A stretch of DNA of 64,000 bases, taken from assembly GCA_900155495.1 (NCBI GenBank), contig FTLJ01000274.1, forward strand, positions 1-64,000, written 5' to 3'. The notes below the pieces were generated by a model. The model searched no databases and was not told where the DNA came from. It saw only the letters and a list, made by a program, of their open reading frames with translations. A program made the position numbers and the translations under genes. Source of the stretch: Porogramme epimiltina. Its lineage: Eukaryota; Basidiomycota; Agaricomycetes; Polyporales; Polyporaceae. This document shows positions 12,720 through 25,400 of the stretch, piece by piece (positions within the stretch are counted from its first letter, which is position 1; every line of letters starts with the position of its first letter).

Positions 12720-13570
12720 CATTGATGAGGTATCGGACACTAGTCACATTATACCTCTATACGAGTAATCATTGACGCTTTAATATAAGCTCTTAACTAC
12801 GAACTCTAATTAAAGTTGAGGACAGATGCTTCGGCGGTTGTCACTGTCTACAGTTCTTATTTATGACCAAACACCGCCCGAAACCACATGAGATGGATGG
12901 TGGCAGTAGCAACCGTAGACGTGTCAAAGAAGTGTTTTACCGCTCCTTGTAAGGGGTTTCGGGTCGAAACGAACCATATAGTCTCGCAAAGCCCCATATC
13001 ACTGACTTGGACTTCTCTATGGCGTTGAGCCCTAGTACACCATAACCTTGCGAGATCGGCACGGCCTCGCGCGGAGATTTTGTGTCCGAAATGATCGTCC
13101 GCGCGCCACATCGGTAAACAGCCCCCAGCGCGTGTTTGTTCGTAAGTGGCCGTGCGGCAACCTTGCGAGTGACAAATAGCAAATTCCAGATCTTCGGCTG
13201 CGACATGAAAGGCAAGTTGGGCCCATCAACTGAACGGGTCGGTGGTCCTCTGAGCTCTCTCTGCGGAGAGGAAGGCTATTTCTTCAGGAACGCCCGCTCC
13301 CTGACCAGTGAGACATGAATGAGGGCTATGCTCTCCGAGGCGGCCAGTGCCAAGACCGCCCGCGGTTGCCGTGTGATCTCCGTCGGGGCAGAAGCAGTGG
13401 CGATGTTACGAGGACGTCCTCGCCGAAATGCCGTCGTTGATGACCTGAGCAAGAATCTGTCCAGCGGGCTGAGGCACTGTGAATATAAGCCGAGCTCGCC
13501 GTGGCGGGGTGGGCCACCCTTCTCTTCCACTTCCCATTGCCATTCATCCCTTTCGGAGGAGTCTCTTTCA
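12720..13570. other. Intergenic spacer between tandem PEBP genes
   Basis: Holds the 3'UTR of copy 1 and the promoter of copy 2. No coding sequence that I trust. Confidence 0.5.
13484..13489 (+). promoter_or_regulatory. TATA box of the second PEBP gene
   Basis: TATAAG, 87 nt before the ATG at 13571, mirroring the arrangement of the first copy. Confidence 0.5.
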
Positions 13571-14580
13571 ATGATGCGCGGACCGACGTTCTATGTGGCC
13601 CTGGTAGCCCTTTCCTTCTCGTTCCCTTGTGCGCTGGCGCAATCGTCGACAACCGCCGTCCTGAACGCCTTCAAAGCTGCCAATCTCATTCCTGATGGTG
13701 AGGCGACATTTGAGCGCTACTTGCCGTTTGCTGACAGCGGTCCTTGGACTTGATGGCGACCGATAGTCATCCCCTCGTTTACTCCTAACGCAATCCTGGA
13801 CATCACGTATACGGATGAGTCGGGGAAGAACCTGACTGTGACCCCTGGGAGCACATTGACTGTTAACCGTGAGCACTATACAACGTTGTGGTAGAACTAC
13901 ACTCACCTGGGATCGCATGCGTGACCCCAGAGACCGCACACCGCCCGCAATTCGCACTGACCTCGAATAATGCGAGTCTCGCAGGCAAACCCTTCGTGCT
14001 CGTCATGTTCGACCCCGACGCGCCTACACCGAAGAACCGCTCTCTCAGCCAGATCCGGCACCTGGTGGCATCGGTGCAGCTGGCTTCGGACATAAGCACA
14101 ACCGTGCTTACGTCCACTGCCGGCGCGCCCCTCTCCAACAGCACCCCCGCTGTCTGGGACTACCTCAGCCCCGGTCCGCCGCCCGGGTCGGACCCTCACA
14201 GGTTAGTAACGCGCATCGTTTTCCTTTCCCCCGGAATTGGTGCGATGGTGAAGAGGCTCACCCGCATATGTACTTTCAGATATACCCTCCTGCTGTTCGA
14301 CCAGCCCGCGACGTTCGTGGCCGCGGTGCCGCGCTTCGTGAACGCATCGTCGCCCGTCACCGGCTTCGACGTGCGCGCGTTTGCGAAGGCTCTCGACCTT
14401 GGCGCGCCCATCGCGGGCAACTTCTTCTTGACGGGGCCTGTGGGCGGCTCCAACTCGAGCAGCACTAGCACGACGAAGAGCGGGAAGTCGTCGGCGCGCG
14501 GGAGCGTGGATGTGCATGTGGGCGCGATCGCGTTCGGGGTATCGGTCGCCGCGGCAGCTTTCGGATCCGCGTTGCTTTGA
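13571..14580 (+). CDS. Secreted, probably GPI-anchored PEBP-like protein, copy 2
   Basis: Predicted 266-aa paralog of the preceding gene. Exons are 13571-13697, 13767-13868, 13931-14201 and 14280-14580, with the same phases as copy 1. Residues 1-23 form a signal peptide (ends CALAQ). DPDAP lies at 104-108 and GPPPGSDPHRY ends at 168. The C-terminus has a Ser/Thr/Lys-rich linker, a small-residue site and a hydrophobic tail of about 20 residues ending in LL. This is the pattern of a GPI-anchor signal, so this copy is probably fixed to the plasma membrane or wall while copy 1 is free. An alternative start is the second Met, one codon downstream. PEBP assignment is firm; the function is unknown. 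Confidence 0.88.
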
Positions 14581-14754
14581 GGAGGCTGACGGGGAGTGTG
14601 GGTCCACATGTGACGTAGTCCGAAGAGGCCGTATGGCGACTTCTTCAATTTTTGATACCAACTGACTAGATATTGTACATAAAATTCTATATCCTGGAGC
14701 CATGCACAAGTGTTAGTTCGGTCATCTCAAGAGAATTTGGTTAGCATGCACCTC

Positions 14755-15831
14755 CTATATATCCATTCCCATGAGCAGGAGTTGCTCAAACTGGTCGTCC
14801 GATCTTGGTTGGTTCGAGTTGTATGCACCCACACCCGCAAGCAGCTCCCCGTCATCTTGAGGTATTCTCCAGCACATTGACTCTGGTCTCCGCGTTGCAA
14901 CGAACACAAACGTCTCGTCGGATAGATCGCCGGGCGAGTAACGGATCCAATGTCCTGTGTTGCTCGTATAGTCTGCGGCGGGTGTGTCCCCTACACCTTG
15001 TTTTCGGCGAACAAGAACGGGTGAAAAATTGAACCAGAGGCCGAACGCGCTCCAGAATGGGGCCTCTTTGGTCAGACTACGGATCTTATACGAGATGATG
15101 ACCGTAGGTGAATGACCGCTCCTAGCATCCACTAAAGGTGGCGTAGTGAGATGGAGGAGGGACCTTAGGAGGGGCGCCAGCAAGGAGGGGAAATACACCT
15201 ATCGGTAGAGCAGAGGTTAGCCGAAGAACAAACATTGAACGCTGGGACATACGAGATCACTGCAGAGGACATGCGTGAGAGGTCGTGCCCCGGTGTTTGG
15301 CTCTGAAGGGAGTTGGCACAAATATTTAGCATTCAGGGCATCAACATCCACCTTGGAACCCCACGGGAGAGGACAGACGCGGATCGTAGGGCAGGAACGG
15401 AGATTGGACTTGAGCAGGGGACAGACCTCGGGCAGGTCAGTGGCGATGAGAAGGTCCTGCTGTGGATGAAGCCATTCAGCCACACATGCCGCCACAAAGC
15501 CAGTCCCAGAACCCAATTCCACAGCAATAACAGGCGATGTCGGCGTAAATGGGGATGGGTCGAAGTCGAAGAGGGTACGAGAAGACGGATTAAGGTAGGC
15601 CAGCATCGCGTGTGATGCTTCCCTATTGACGAATGTAATACTTTTAGTGAGTGGCATATTCTTAGATATAGTTTGGGGATCACGTCACCATATGCGCCCC
15701 GCTATCCCGTAAGTGCGGATGGCTCCTTCCTGCGCACTGGAGTCGAAACGTTCATCCGTATCTGTTGACGCATTCGTGGACGGGCGGATGTTGAGATCCG
15801 AAGGAAAGTTGGGGTCTTCAGTCGTACACAT
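14755..15831 (-). CDS. METTL21-type (Methyltransf_16) S-adenosylmethionine methyltransferase
   Basis: Predicted 318-aa class I methyltransferase of the family that trimethylates lysines on elongation factors and chaperones. Exons are 15831-15689, 15622-15253 and 15198-14755. The AdoMet motif I is VELGSGTGF (Glu83-Gly89), the acidic loop is ATDLPEVCPLL, and SDLVYFPSLLAPLL is the family post-II motif split by intron 2. Before motif I, GAIRTYGIAGRIWEA is the conserved family entry block, and intron 1 cuts inside its Trp codon. The start is uncertain. The first in-frame Met is at 15831; the frame stays open for about 28 codons upstream without another Met, so a short upstream exon is possible. 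The substrate cannot be told from sequence. Confidence 0.8.
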
Positions 15832-16195
15832 GCAGCGATTCTGGGTATCTTCGGTTGATTCGGAGGAGAGGGGAGGAGAGCCTACAGCATCGGTGAAGAA
15901 AGGGCCACTAATCTAGGACCGTGTAGTTCGACATGGTGCAATTGGAACGTGATGGGTCAGTTGACAATAGTGCTTCAGTAGATAAGCGCCACCTCGCATG
16001 TGCCCAGGGCCTGGAGGTGGGCGTCTTCAGCCTCAGGGCACAGACCACTACTTACCGCTCCGGCCCCTACTGACCAGTCACCTAGTCGCTGCGATTGTCG
16101 CGGAACGGAGTTAACCCCAAGATTTGCATGAGTGCATTAGGAAGTGGCAAACATCCCGCCCCGTCCCCAAATACACAACACGCGACCGGTCCAAA
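15832..16195. other. Divergent intergenic region
   Basis: Short shared promoter between the methyltransferase (-) and the alpha/beta hydrolase (+). The methyltransferase N-terminus may extend into it. Nothing else is recognised. Confidence 0.45.
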
Positions 16196-17084
16196 ATGCC
16201 CCACCAGTCGTCATCCGCACGTCGCGATAGCATTCAACTCTCGTCAGGGATAACCATCGAATGCACTATTATAACCCCTCTTTCTGAAGTGGGCTCTCAT
16301 ATTATACATGGAGCGGGCGAAGAAGAGGTAAGAAATCTTGCGATTTGCCTGCATCCGTGGTCATGGCTAGGTGGCCGTATGAATGACCCGTCAGTTCTTT
16401 TCTTACCTTCGTCGCCGGTTTTGACTTGCTCACATTTCTGTGGAAACGGAGGTAGAGTCCTGCAGCTCGTCACAGAACCACTCTTTGACGCAGGCTACGC
16501 CGTGCTCAGGTACAACTCACGGGGTGTCGGCAAGTCCACCGGCCGTGCGTCCTTCACCGGCAGCAGCGAAGCAGACGACCTCAAGGACCTCGTCCAGTGG
16601 GCACGCTCGACCATGCCAAAGCTACGCTCGTTAGTGCTAATTGTGTGTTTGAGCACATGGCCCTCTTATGCGAACTCTGAGCTGATGCGATTCGTTCGTC
16701 CAGGGCTACTCGTACGGGTCCCTTATTACCTCTCTCCACCCGGTGCTCTCCGACCTCCCTACGTCTCATATCCTTCTCTCCTACCCACTTGGCCCTCGTA
16801 GCTGGCTCACTGCCTTCCATGGGTCAAGGTACCAGTCTGCGCTCCAAGACCTCGTCCGCGCGCCGGGCGCGCACATCCTTATTTTGTACGGTGACCAGGA
16901 TGACTTCACGTCTGTCTCGTCGTACGATTCGTGGACCGATGCCCTCCGTGCGATCAACGGAGAGGGAAGCCAGAGGGAGGCCCAGCTTGAAATCGTCAAA
17001 ATCGAGGGGGCGTCACACTTCTGGCGGGAGGACCATGCTGTGGATCGCCTTCTCGAGGCCGTTCAGTCATGGGTGCAACGATAG
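16196..17084 (+). CDS. Alpha/beta hydrolase
   Basis: Predicted 253-aa hydrolase. Exons are 16196-16389, 16456-16642 and 16704-17084. Features in order: LHPWSWLGGRMND (oxyanion-side loop after strand 3), YAVLRYNSRGVGKSTG, nucleophile elbow GYSYGS with Ser130, acid region LYGDQDD and catalytic His in GASHFW. This is a complete catalytic triad in a compact fold without a lid insert, resembling small fungal and bacterial hydrolases of the CocE/YfbR-like type. The frame is also open upstream to an ATG at 16124, which would add 24 residues; 16196 is preferred for protein similarity and its A-rich context. No signal peptide, so cytosolic. The substrate is unknown. Confidence 0.82.
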
Positions 17085-17398
17085 ACAGCGGAATGCATTC
17101 AATCTTTGTCTCCGTACACGATATTCCTGCCTGCATCGCCTAGAAATCTGAAAACCTTCAAGCTTCAAGGCCGTACATCGAATTGAATGCCATCCAGGCG
17201 CTGTACTTTACAACACACGATGAACACAGCAGTAGCGACAGGAGATCGATAGCCCGAGCAAATTCAAAGCGATGATATGCTACACTTCCAAGGGAACCGC
17301 GACGAACGAGAGACGAGGCCCTAGCGGGGGAGGGGTTTGGTAAAAGAGCGTGACGACTAGGGACCAACGCTGATTGAGGTTGAGCCTCCTTCCATCGT
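17085..17398. other. Convergent 3' region
   Basis: About 310 nt between the ends of the hydrolase (+) and XRN1 (-) genes, presumably both 3'UTRs. No other feature seen. Confidence 0.5.
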
Positions 17399-20300
17399 TC
17401 ACGACGCCGCCTGGTTGGGAACCTGGCCCCGCCCGCGCCCCCTCTGACCTCCTCGGAATCCAGGACCAAACCCGCGTCCGCGCACACCAGGGACAAACCC
17501 TCCGCGTCCAGGCCCGTGGAAACTGTTGCCACGGTAAGGGGGACCACCGCGTCCGCGTCCAGGACCATTCGCGTGCCCGTTAGCGCGAGAAGGCGGGGCA
17601 CCCGAGTGGCCGTTGGCCGCGCCGTCCTCGGAAGGCGCAGCGGCGGGAGGCGCAGGAGCCGAGGCGGGGGCGCCGCCGCGGGCGAGGGCACCGCCCCGTC
17701 CGCGGTTGGGGTTGGTCATGATGTGGACCGGCCCGTTGTGAGAGGCAGCGTTTTGGCTGAATGTGATCGGAACATTAGGAAACGAGTGCGACATAACAGG
17801 CGGTAACGTACGTGCTGGCTGCAGGGCGGAATCCAGCGGCTGGCTGCATTCCGAGTCCAGGCTTGATCGTCGGATGAGGGCCGAATTGAGGGTTGAACGG
17901 AGCGCTCGGTTTTTGAACAGTTGGCGACTTGGGGTTCGTAGACGCTAGGAATTGGGGGTTTGAGAGGTTGAGACAAGAGGAGAACTCCACGGTCGAGCCT
18001 CGGTATTGGGAGCACCTAAATCCAGTGTCAGTGTGCATATGGGAAAAGACGTGAAGCTCTACTGACCGATCACCCAGCGTAGTGCCAGACATGAAAGGTG
18101 CATCCCAAATTACATCCATAGACTTGGAGTTCATACCGACTACGACGCCTTTGAACGAAAGGGGAACGCTTCCGGAGTCTTGGACCATCGTCACACGGTC
18201 TCCGAGAGTGAAGTGTTGGTTTTGAAGGCGATAGACTGCATGCGACGGCTTCAATACCGCTTGTCTGGGGATGCCCTTGACGATAGCCTTCTTGAACCCT
18301 GTCGGCGACTTGTTGCTCGTCAGAGCATCTGCAAGACTTTCTATTTCCTTCACGGTATCCTAGGCACGATGTGAAACTTGTCAACAAACTTTCATCTAAT
18401 CTCATGAAGGCACCAACCTTGCCAAGCTGGTCACAGAATAGCGAGACGGGCTCGAAGTCGCGGACGCCCTTGGTACCCAGCCAGGTTTTGGCCTCCTTCA
18501 CCTTAGTATCTGGGTTCGAAACGTCCTTGAATACGTCGGTCGCCTTTACCATGGCTGATCATAGCGTCAGGATAGGCACGCGGAAATGGTAGCTGTTCGC
18601 TCACCATCACCACTACGATCCAGGACACGGAAGACTTCCGGGTATTTCGCCTACGATAGCATTTTAGACATATTTATACAGGGAAGTCAATGCGGGGGCG
18701 AACCTTGTACTCTTCGATGAGTTGGATGGCCTTATCGCTGAACTCCCAAACGCGGCTATCTTTACGCGAGTATTCGATAACCTTGAGTGCCTTTGCCTCG
18801 AACTTCAAGCTCAGGCCGAGGTTGCTCTTGCTGCCGTCCGAGCAAACAACCATGAAGCTCGATGTGATCTTCGAGAGTGCTTTGCCAGAAATGCCTAGCC
18901 TATCTGCAACCTTGAAAGATGGGAAGTACTTGTTCTGAGAGCGGTTCGCAACGACAGTCTTGAACCTCTCGTTCTCGGTCTTCTCAGATGGGAAGAACTA
19001 TCAAGCATATGAGCGATTATATCGTGTACGGACGCAGCTGTACTCACGGCAAGGATCACGGAGAGGCTATCCCCGGCCGTCCCAGAAACCTGGGCCGCGA
19101 CGCCGTAGGCATGCTCCCCAAGGAAAAAGACTTTGCTTCCTTCTGGGAACTCTTCAGAGAGGGGCGGGGCCTCCCGTTCGATGAATCTGGGATCTTCGGA
19201 GCTGACCGTAGAAACAGCCATCTGCACCGCTTGCTCAACCTCCTTCTCCGCGCCCTCATAGTCCTTAACGAATGCACCAGTGTCCAAACGCTTGAGACCT
19301 ATAAACGCGATGAGCATAGCTTAGATCTTCGTAGTGGAATAGAACTGACCTTTGAGAGGTCGGACGTGAAGGAGCACTTCGATGCTCCCAGTAACTACAC
19401 CACATCGCTTGGAGTAATAGTTCTCAATCCTGTCTGACTTGTTCTTCCACAAGCTCAGACCTTGAGGGGTGTGTGGGTTCGAAAGGACCCTGAGAGGATT
19501 GCCGGGTACGATTTCCACCTTTTCGTACTTGAAGAGCGAGTCTGACACAGCTGACACGAGACCCTCTTGGAGGAATGGCCAACCGACGAACGTGCGCTGT
19601 CCGATCATCTCTTGCGCGATGTCCCCGACTTTGCGGTGTGCGTAGGAGTTCTCGATGTGTACAACCATCGACCTGTTGCGGCTTTCAGAGCCGTGCACGT
19701 TAACACCATGCTGCACAAGGACGGCGCTATGAGGAAGGGTCTGGAGGGAAGGGAAGCCGGCAAGGGCCTTGGCACCGAGGAAAACGCCGTCACATAGCCC
19801 CTCAATAAGGTGCAGGCCGTCGAGCGTGGGTAGATCGAAGGGTTCCATGGCGCACTGGCAACGGTGGAGGGTAGGGAAGAAACCAGGGAGCGACGACGGG
19901 TACTCCGTGGGTTCACCAGGGTTGTAGGTGAATTTCAAGCTCGTTCCAAACGCGTTCCGCCGCCTCTCTTCGTCCGTCAGGCGACCCTCGCGTGCTAAGG
20001 AATCGTTATGAGCATCATGCTGAACATAGAGATAGGAATAGCGCACAGTGCATTGCCTTCAACAATCGACTCTCGTCGATGAATGGAATCTTGACGACAG
20101 CCTCCCAATCCTGCTTCTTGCCATTAAGATCCTGCTCGAACTCAGTAGGATAGAAATCCAAGATCGGCGAAGTCGGGTCGAACATGAGCTCCTGCAAAAC
20201 CCGTCAGCGTGGTCAAAGTATTGGAGCCGTGTCATGCATACCCTATAAGCAGGGGGGATAAGCTCTTTGCTCGCTTCAGGGAGCACGCCCATCAACTGCT

Positions 20301-22748
20301 CAAATGGTCGGAAGGGTTTCGCGAGGTCGAACTGGAAGGACATCTTGTCGACTCCCTTCAAGTCTACGAAAATGTTAGCTTTAGACAACAAACAAAAACG
20401 GAGTCAAACCTGATATACGCGGCGCATAGTGGTAGTTATAGAACCAACTCCACGAGGCAACGCCGCTATAGTAGTAGTGCATGACCCACTGCAAGCCTTC
20501 CACATATCGGTAGATCAGATCGCCCATATCCTTGGGGTCGTCATATGAAAATTCTAGCTTCCCCTGTAAAACTTTGTAAGCTTTTGCACGAAGTCTGGAG
20601 AAACTGTCCGCGTGCCTTATAGTACCCTCTCTTCCATTCGTCCATCTTGTCTTTCATCGACATCTCGTACCGCGCATCAAAGTCTCCGTCTTTGTCTTCA
20701 TCCATAACTTTCGCCTTAGCGTACTTGTTCAACACACGATCGACTGCTGCATTCGCTTCTTCATCATCCTCGTCTTCCCATTCGCCGTCATCGTCTCCTG
20801 GAGTAGTACTGCCACTGCCATCCCCTTCCGTGCCCTCCGGCAGTGGTTCGTCGAAGTCTCCAGGGAAGCGCCAGGTCACCAAGTTACGATCCTCATCATC
20901 GTACTCATCCCAGGTGATTGTGAGATGCAGCTCCTCCGCAAGGCGACTGATAAACTCCCTGTCCCGTGCGGGGAAGTCGTTCACGATCGCAAGGGGTGAA
21001 TGGCCGGCATGTTGCGCGAGAGGCAGCTTACGCCGTTCGAGCACGAACGCCTCCACCTGATTGAATATCTCCCGTTGTGAAGCTGTTAACACTGTAAACG
21101 AGCATAAGTGAACAAAGATGTGGATGACGCATGTTGAGCGCACCGAGCTTCGATCTCTTCCTCGCAAGCTCCATCTCCTTCACATGCTTTGCTTGCTTCC
21201 CCTTATACCAGTTCAAGTCCGCGAACTCCTTCTCAAAGACCTCCCTCTCCCAATCCGCCATTTCGTCCAGGATGACCTGCAACCGCTTCGTGTTGATAAC
21301 ACCATTCTCGTTCAAATACCCATCTGAGGTGAAACGGTGAGGATTGTGGATCGATCATGAGTGGCGAGACCTCCTCACTCACCGAGGGAAGGTAGTGCCT
21401 TCTTGTACACCTCAAACAGCTTTTCCAGGCCGTTCTCGTGGATGTGCAAGTCCGGCAAATTTGGCAGGAAATCGTTCCCCACGAACACCGCAAGCAAGAT
21501 GAAGTCGTCGATTACGTGCTCCAGACTATACGAGAACGGAAGAAGTCCCTCGATGTCGTGAAACTCAAGATCCAAATATTCGCGCATTAGCGTGAGATGC
21601 AATAGGTAGAAGTTGATGGTGTCGAGGCTACAAAGCCTACAGGTAAGTTGAGGCCCTCAATATACCGTGTAAGATAGCGCACCTCTTGTTGCCTTTACTC
21701 TTCGAGGCTGGGCCAAACTTCACCTCTTCACGTAGGAGGCAGAAGTGAGGGTCGTGGCTCAGTAGACCCAACATTATCAGGTCGGCATCCAGGCCGTAAA
21801 GACAGTGTCGCACGTTTGGGTCGTAGTCCGGTTGCGCCCTTGACAGCCGGATGTACTCCATAATCTTGTGCTCACCCTCTCCAGGCACGTCGTGTCCAGA
21901 AAGCACGACAGTGACATCCCTCCAATTTGCGTCTTCAGTTATCTTCTTGTTCACAAAGTAACGCAGCTGCGCAGACAGCCTTGCCATAAACTCCGTCCCT
22001 GTAGGAGAACGGATGGCCCTCTTGTAAGGCATTTGGGGTATATGCATCACAATGACACGTTGAAACACTCACCTGGAGTGATGCAGTTGCTGTCAAATGC
22101 CTTTGTATCCGGAAGTTTCTCTCCCTTGCTCTCTGCTTTCTCCCGTACCTCCTTGGCCTCCTTCGCAGTCCTAAACCGACGACTCCGCTGTTGATTCATC
22201 TTGGCCCTAGGAGCGACGCCGTCGATGGCCATGAAGAAGAGTTTCTTGGGTTTAATCTTCCCGAATAGATGGTCAACATAAGCGAAGATGGCGGTGAATA
22301 TTTGCTCCTCGGATAGTCGAAAGTGAGCATCCTCGTCATTTGGGTGTGAGCCTGTGTGGATAAAGGGAGGTAGGATTGGCATGAGATCAAGACATGGCCC
22401 CGGAAGCAGCCTCACAGTTGTGGATGATGCCGTTGAAGTCGACATATAGGTTGTCTTGTGATGGAGATGAGGAAGTGAACGCGTGTATATCCTTAGTGGC
22501 ACCCACCGAACTCGGGAATCTTGTTCTCCTGAATCAACTGTGATGTCAGGGGGTAACGCTCGCTGAAGGGCGGTGTTAGGACAAATAGACGTGGCAAGGA
22601 TATGCGGAAAGCTCACGAGATGTATCTGAAGAACTGCCTAAGAGTAAGCGAAGTGTCCTAGCATAAGTCATGTAACGGAAGCCCACCTTCGGAATTCCTA
22701 TGAATGGTTATTAGCGCAAGCTTAGAAAACATTTTAAAGCTTACCCAT
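17399..22748 (-). CDS. XRN1: 5'-3' exoribonuclease 1 (Xrn1/Kem1)
   Basis: Large cytoplasmic exonuclease that degrades decapped 5'-monophosphate mRNA. About 21 exons by my reading, roughly 1,450 aa. The N-terminal catalytic domain starts MGIPKFFRYISERYPL and carries VDFNGIIHNCSHPND, MAIDGVAPRAKMNQQRSRR, PGTEFMARL, SGHDVPGEGEHKIMEYIR, GLDADLIMLGLLSHDP and VGNDFLPNLPDLHI, which hold the conserved acidic metal ligands. Then come the linker with an acidic Asp/Glu tract, the GVASWSWFYNYHYAPRISD block, FEQLMGVLP, the D1-D3 SH3-like domains, and a C-terminal RGG/Arg-Gly-rich tail of about 90 residues. The tail suggests RNA or granule binding. The first three coding exons are tiny: 22748-22745 (4 nt), 22697-22687 (11 nt) and 22633-22617 (17 nt). 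The gene is divergent from GMP synthase with about 500 nt between the start codons. Last exon ends at 17399. Confidence 0.95.
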
Positions 22749-23251
22749 GACGTAGAGAAGCAAATAATATTATACAGGGAGGTGACGATGTGAAAATAGG
22801 AGACGAACGGCCTTGCAGACCGGAGGAGGAGGATGTTGTGTCGAAACCGCAAGGCTTTCGGCGTCAAACGGTCCGTGATCTCGTGGGGAAGACGCCCGTC
22901 GCGCTGGCTGATTACGAGCGCTATCGGCGTAATGCCACTGGCCGCCAGCTCGCCTTCTGGAGCAATGTTATGCCTTCGTATCATACGCCGATGACATGCG
23001 AATTATGCCCAAACATGATTTGAGACGGTTTAGAGGTCTATAAAATGCTGTAGACGTGAATCAGTCTAATATAATTGGTGGTATAGACGGTGGGTGCAAT
23101 GGAGGCGGGATATAGACAAGTACTTGGAACCCAATGACTCTGCTAGGGAGGGCGTCTATCTTATCTGCAAATTGTCTTCGGGCGTCTGATTGGAACCTGA
23201 GTCGAAACGGCCTTGCAGCTGCTTTCAGCCCTCCATCCTTCCCTACCCGCC
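22749..23251. promoter_or_regulatory. Bidirectional promoter region, XRN1/GMP synthase
   Basis: About 500 nt between two divergent housekeeping genes. No TATA box at the usual distance on either side. The plus strand just before the GMP synthase ATG is pyrimidine-rich, ending in CCGCCATGG-like context. Confidence 0.5.
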
Positions 23252-25400
23252 ATGGCCGAGATCCACGACCAGTTCGATACCGTCCTCATCCTGGACTTCG
23301 GCTCACAGGTATACTTACTGCCACTTCACAATTCGCGCGGCTAAAGCTCATCTACAGTACAGCCATCTCATCACCAGAAGATGCCGTGAACTCAACGTAT
23401 ACGCCGAGCTCATGCCGTGTACTCAGAAGATCAAAGATCTTCACTTCAAACCCAAGGGTGAGCCATCATTTTCTGGACGACCATGAGCGTGCCTGACCCT
23501 GCAATGGAGGTGTCATTCTCTCCGGATCTCCTTACTCCGTCTATGACAAGGATGCTCCCCATGTCGACCCTGCTGTGTTTGAGCTTGGTGTGCCTGTCCT
23601 TGGTATATGCTATGGGCTCCAGGTACGCGATAATACTATACGCGCTACTCCAGCGGTCTCTGATCTTTGGGAAGTAGGAGATGGCGTGGAACATGAAGGG
23701 TCAGGTCGCCAAGTGCGAGCATCGTGAATATGGGTTTGCGAAAGTTCAAATCTCTAAGATCGGAGAGAACGCGAGTGCGGATGCGCTATTCGATGGTCTC
23801 GGAAGTGATCTTCAGGTGCGTAGTCCAGTGAATCGTTCTTCCTGCGATTGTTCACAAACCCGTGAAGGTTTGGATGTCTCATGGAGACCAACTGTCCGCG
23901 CCGCCTCCTGATTTCCATGTCATCGGACGCACCAGTACTGCGCCCTTCGCCGCTATCGCCCATAATTCCAAGCCATTCTATGGCATCCAGTTCCACCCGG
24001 AAGTGACTCACTCGAAGCGTGGACGCGAAGTCATTGGCAGGTTCGTCGTGAACATTTGTGAATGCAGGCAGCACTGGACCATGGTGTGTACGAAGTAACC
24101 TTTGAATGGCTACAAGTTACTCACATCTGTCATAGGAAGAGTTTATCGGAAAGGAGATTGCGCGCATTCGGGAGATTTGTGGGCCTAAGGGTCGTGTGAT
24201 CGGAGCAGTGAGCGGAGGTGTGGACAGCTCGGTCGCCGCGAAGCTCATGCACGAAGCCATCGGTGATCGGTGCGCTCAATTTACCAAGTATCTGGGTCCG
24301 ACACTTACCTTCCAATAGTTTCCACGCTATCATGGTGGACAATGGGGTTCTCCGTATGGACGAGGCCAAGCAGGTTCACGAGATGCTCAACAAAGATCTC
24401 GGTGTAAACCTCACGGTCGTCGACGCTTCGGACCTCTTCCTCTCCAGGCTAGAAGGTGTAGAGGATCCAGAGCAGAAGAGGAAAATTATCGGCAACACCT
24501 TCATTCATGTCTTCGAGGCGGAGGCGGCAAAGATCGAGGCTGCGGCCGAGGCAGAGGGCACTCAGGGCGCCGATGCGAGAGGCAAGATCGAATGGCTCCT
24601 TCAGGGTACTCTTTACCCCGACGTCATCGAGAGTATTAGCTTCAAGGGCCCTAGTGCGACGATTAAGACGCACCACAACGTCGGTGGTCTGCTCAAGGAT
24701 ATGAAGCTCAAGCTTATTGAGCCTCTCCGAGAGCTCTTCAAAGGTACGCTGACGGCCCCGATAGATACGTTACATACTCAACCAAATTGTCTTCTAGACG
24801 AGGTCCGTGCCCTCGGTCGTCTTCTCTCCATCCCCAACCACTTGGTCCAGCGTCATCCCTTCCCCGGTCCTGGGCTCGCTATCCGTATCCTCGGGCCTGT
24901 CACGCGCGATCAGGTCAAGATCCTCCAACAAGCGGATAAGATTTACATCGAGGAGATTCGTAATGCGGGACTCTACGACCAAATCAGTCAAGCGTTCGCG
25001 GTGCTCCTTCCTGTGAAGGCGGTTGGCGTCATGGGCGACTGTCGGACGTATGAGCAGGTGAGCGTCGTGTATTTGCGCAAGCGGGCCACCTATGAACTAA
25101 CTGGTTTGCGGTAGGTGATCGCTCTTCGTGCAGTGCAGTCTGAAGATTTTATGACCGCCGACTGGTAAGACTGGGTTCCAAAGCCGCTACTTTCATGATC
25201 TCACGATCTTGTGTAGGTTCGTCTTCCCCGCTGAGGTACTTCGCCGCATCTCGTCGCGGATCACCAACGAGGTGGCGGGCATCAATCGCGTCACCTACGA
25301 CATCTCGTCAAAGCCGCCTGCTGTGAGTATTCCACCTGTTGGCACCTTAGAGCTCCAATATCGATACTAACACCGACCGTAGACTGTTGAGTGGCTGTAG
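23252..25400 (+). CDS. GUA1: GMP synthase (glutamine-hydrolysing)
   Basis: Cytosolic enzyme converting XMP to GMP with ATP and glutamine, the last step of guanylate synthesis. About 12 exons, roughly 540 aa. The N-terminal glutaminase domain has [22 protein letters not shown], the catalytic cysteine in VLGICYGLQ, and [11 protein letters not shown] with the catalytic His and Glu. The ATP pyrophosphatase domain has the P-loop [26 protein letters not shown] and [10 protein letters not shown]. The dimerisation domain has [16 protein letters not shown], ends in [20 protein letters not shown], and after a last intron TVEWL-stop. The start ATG is in a strong GCC-ATGG context. The neighbouring XRN1 is transcribed in the opposite direction. 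Confidence 0.95.
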
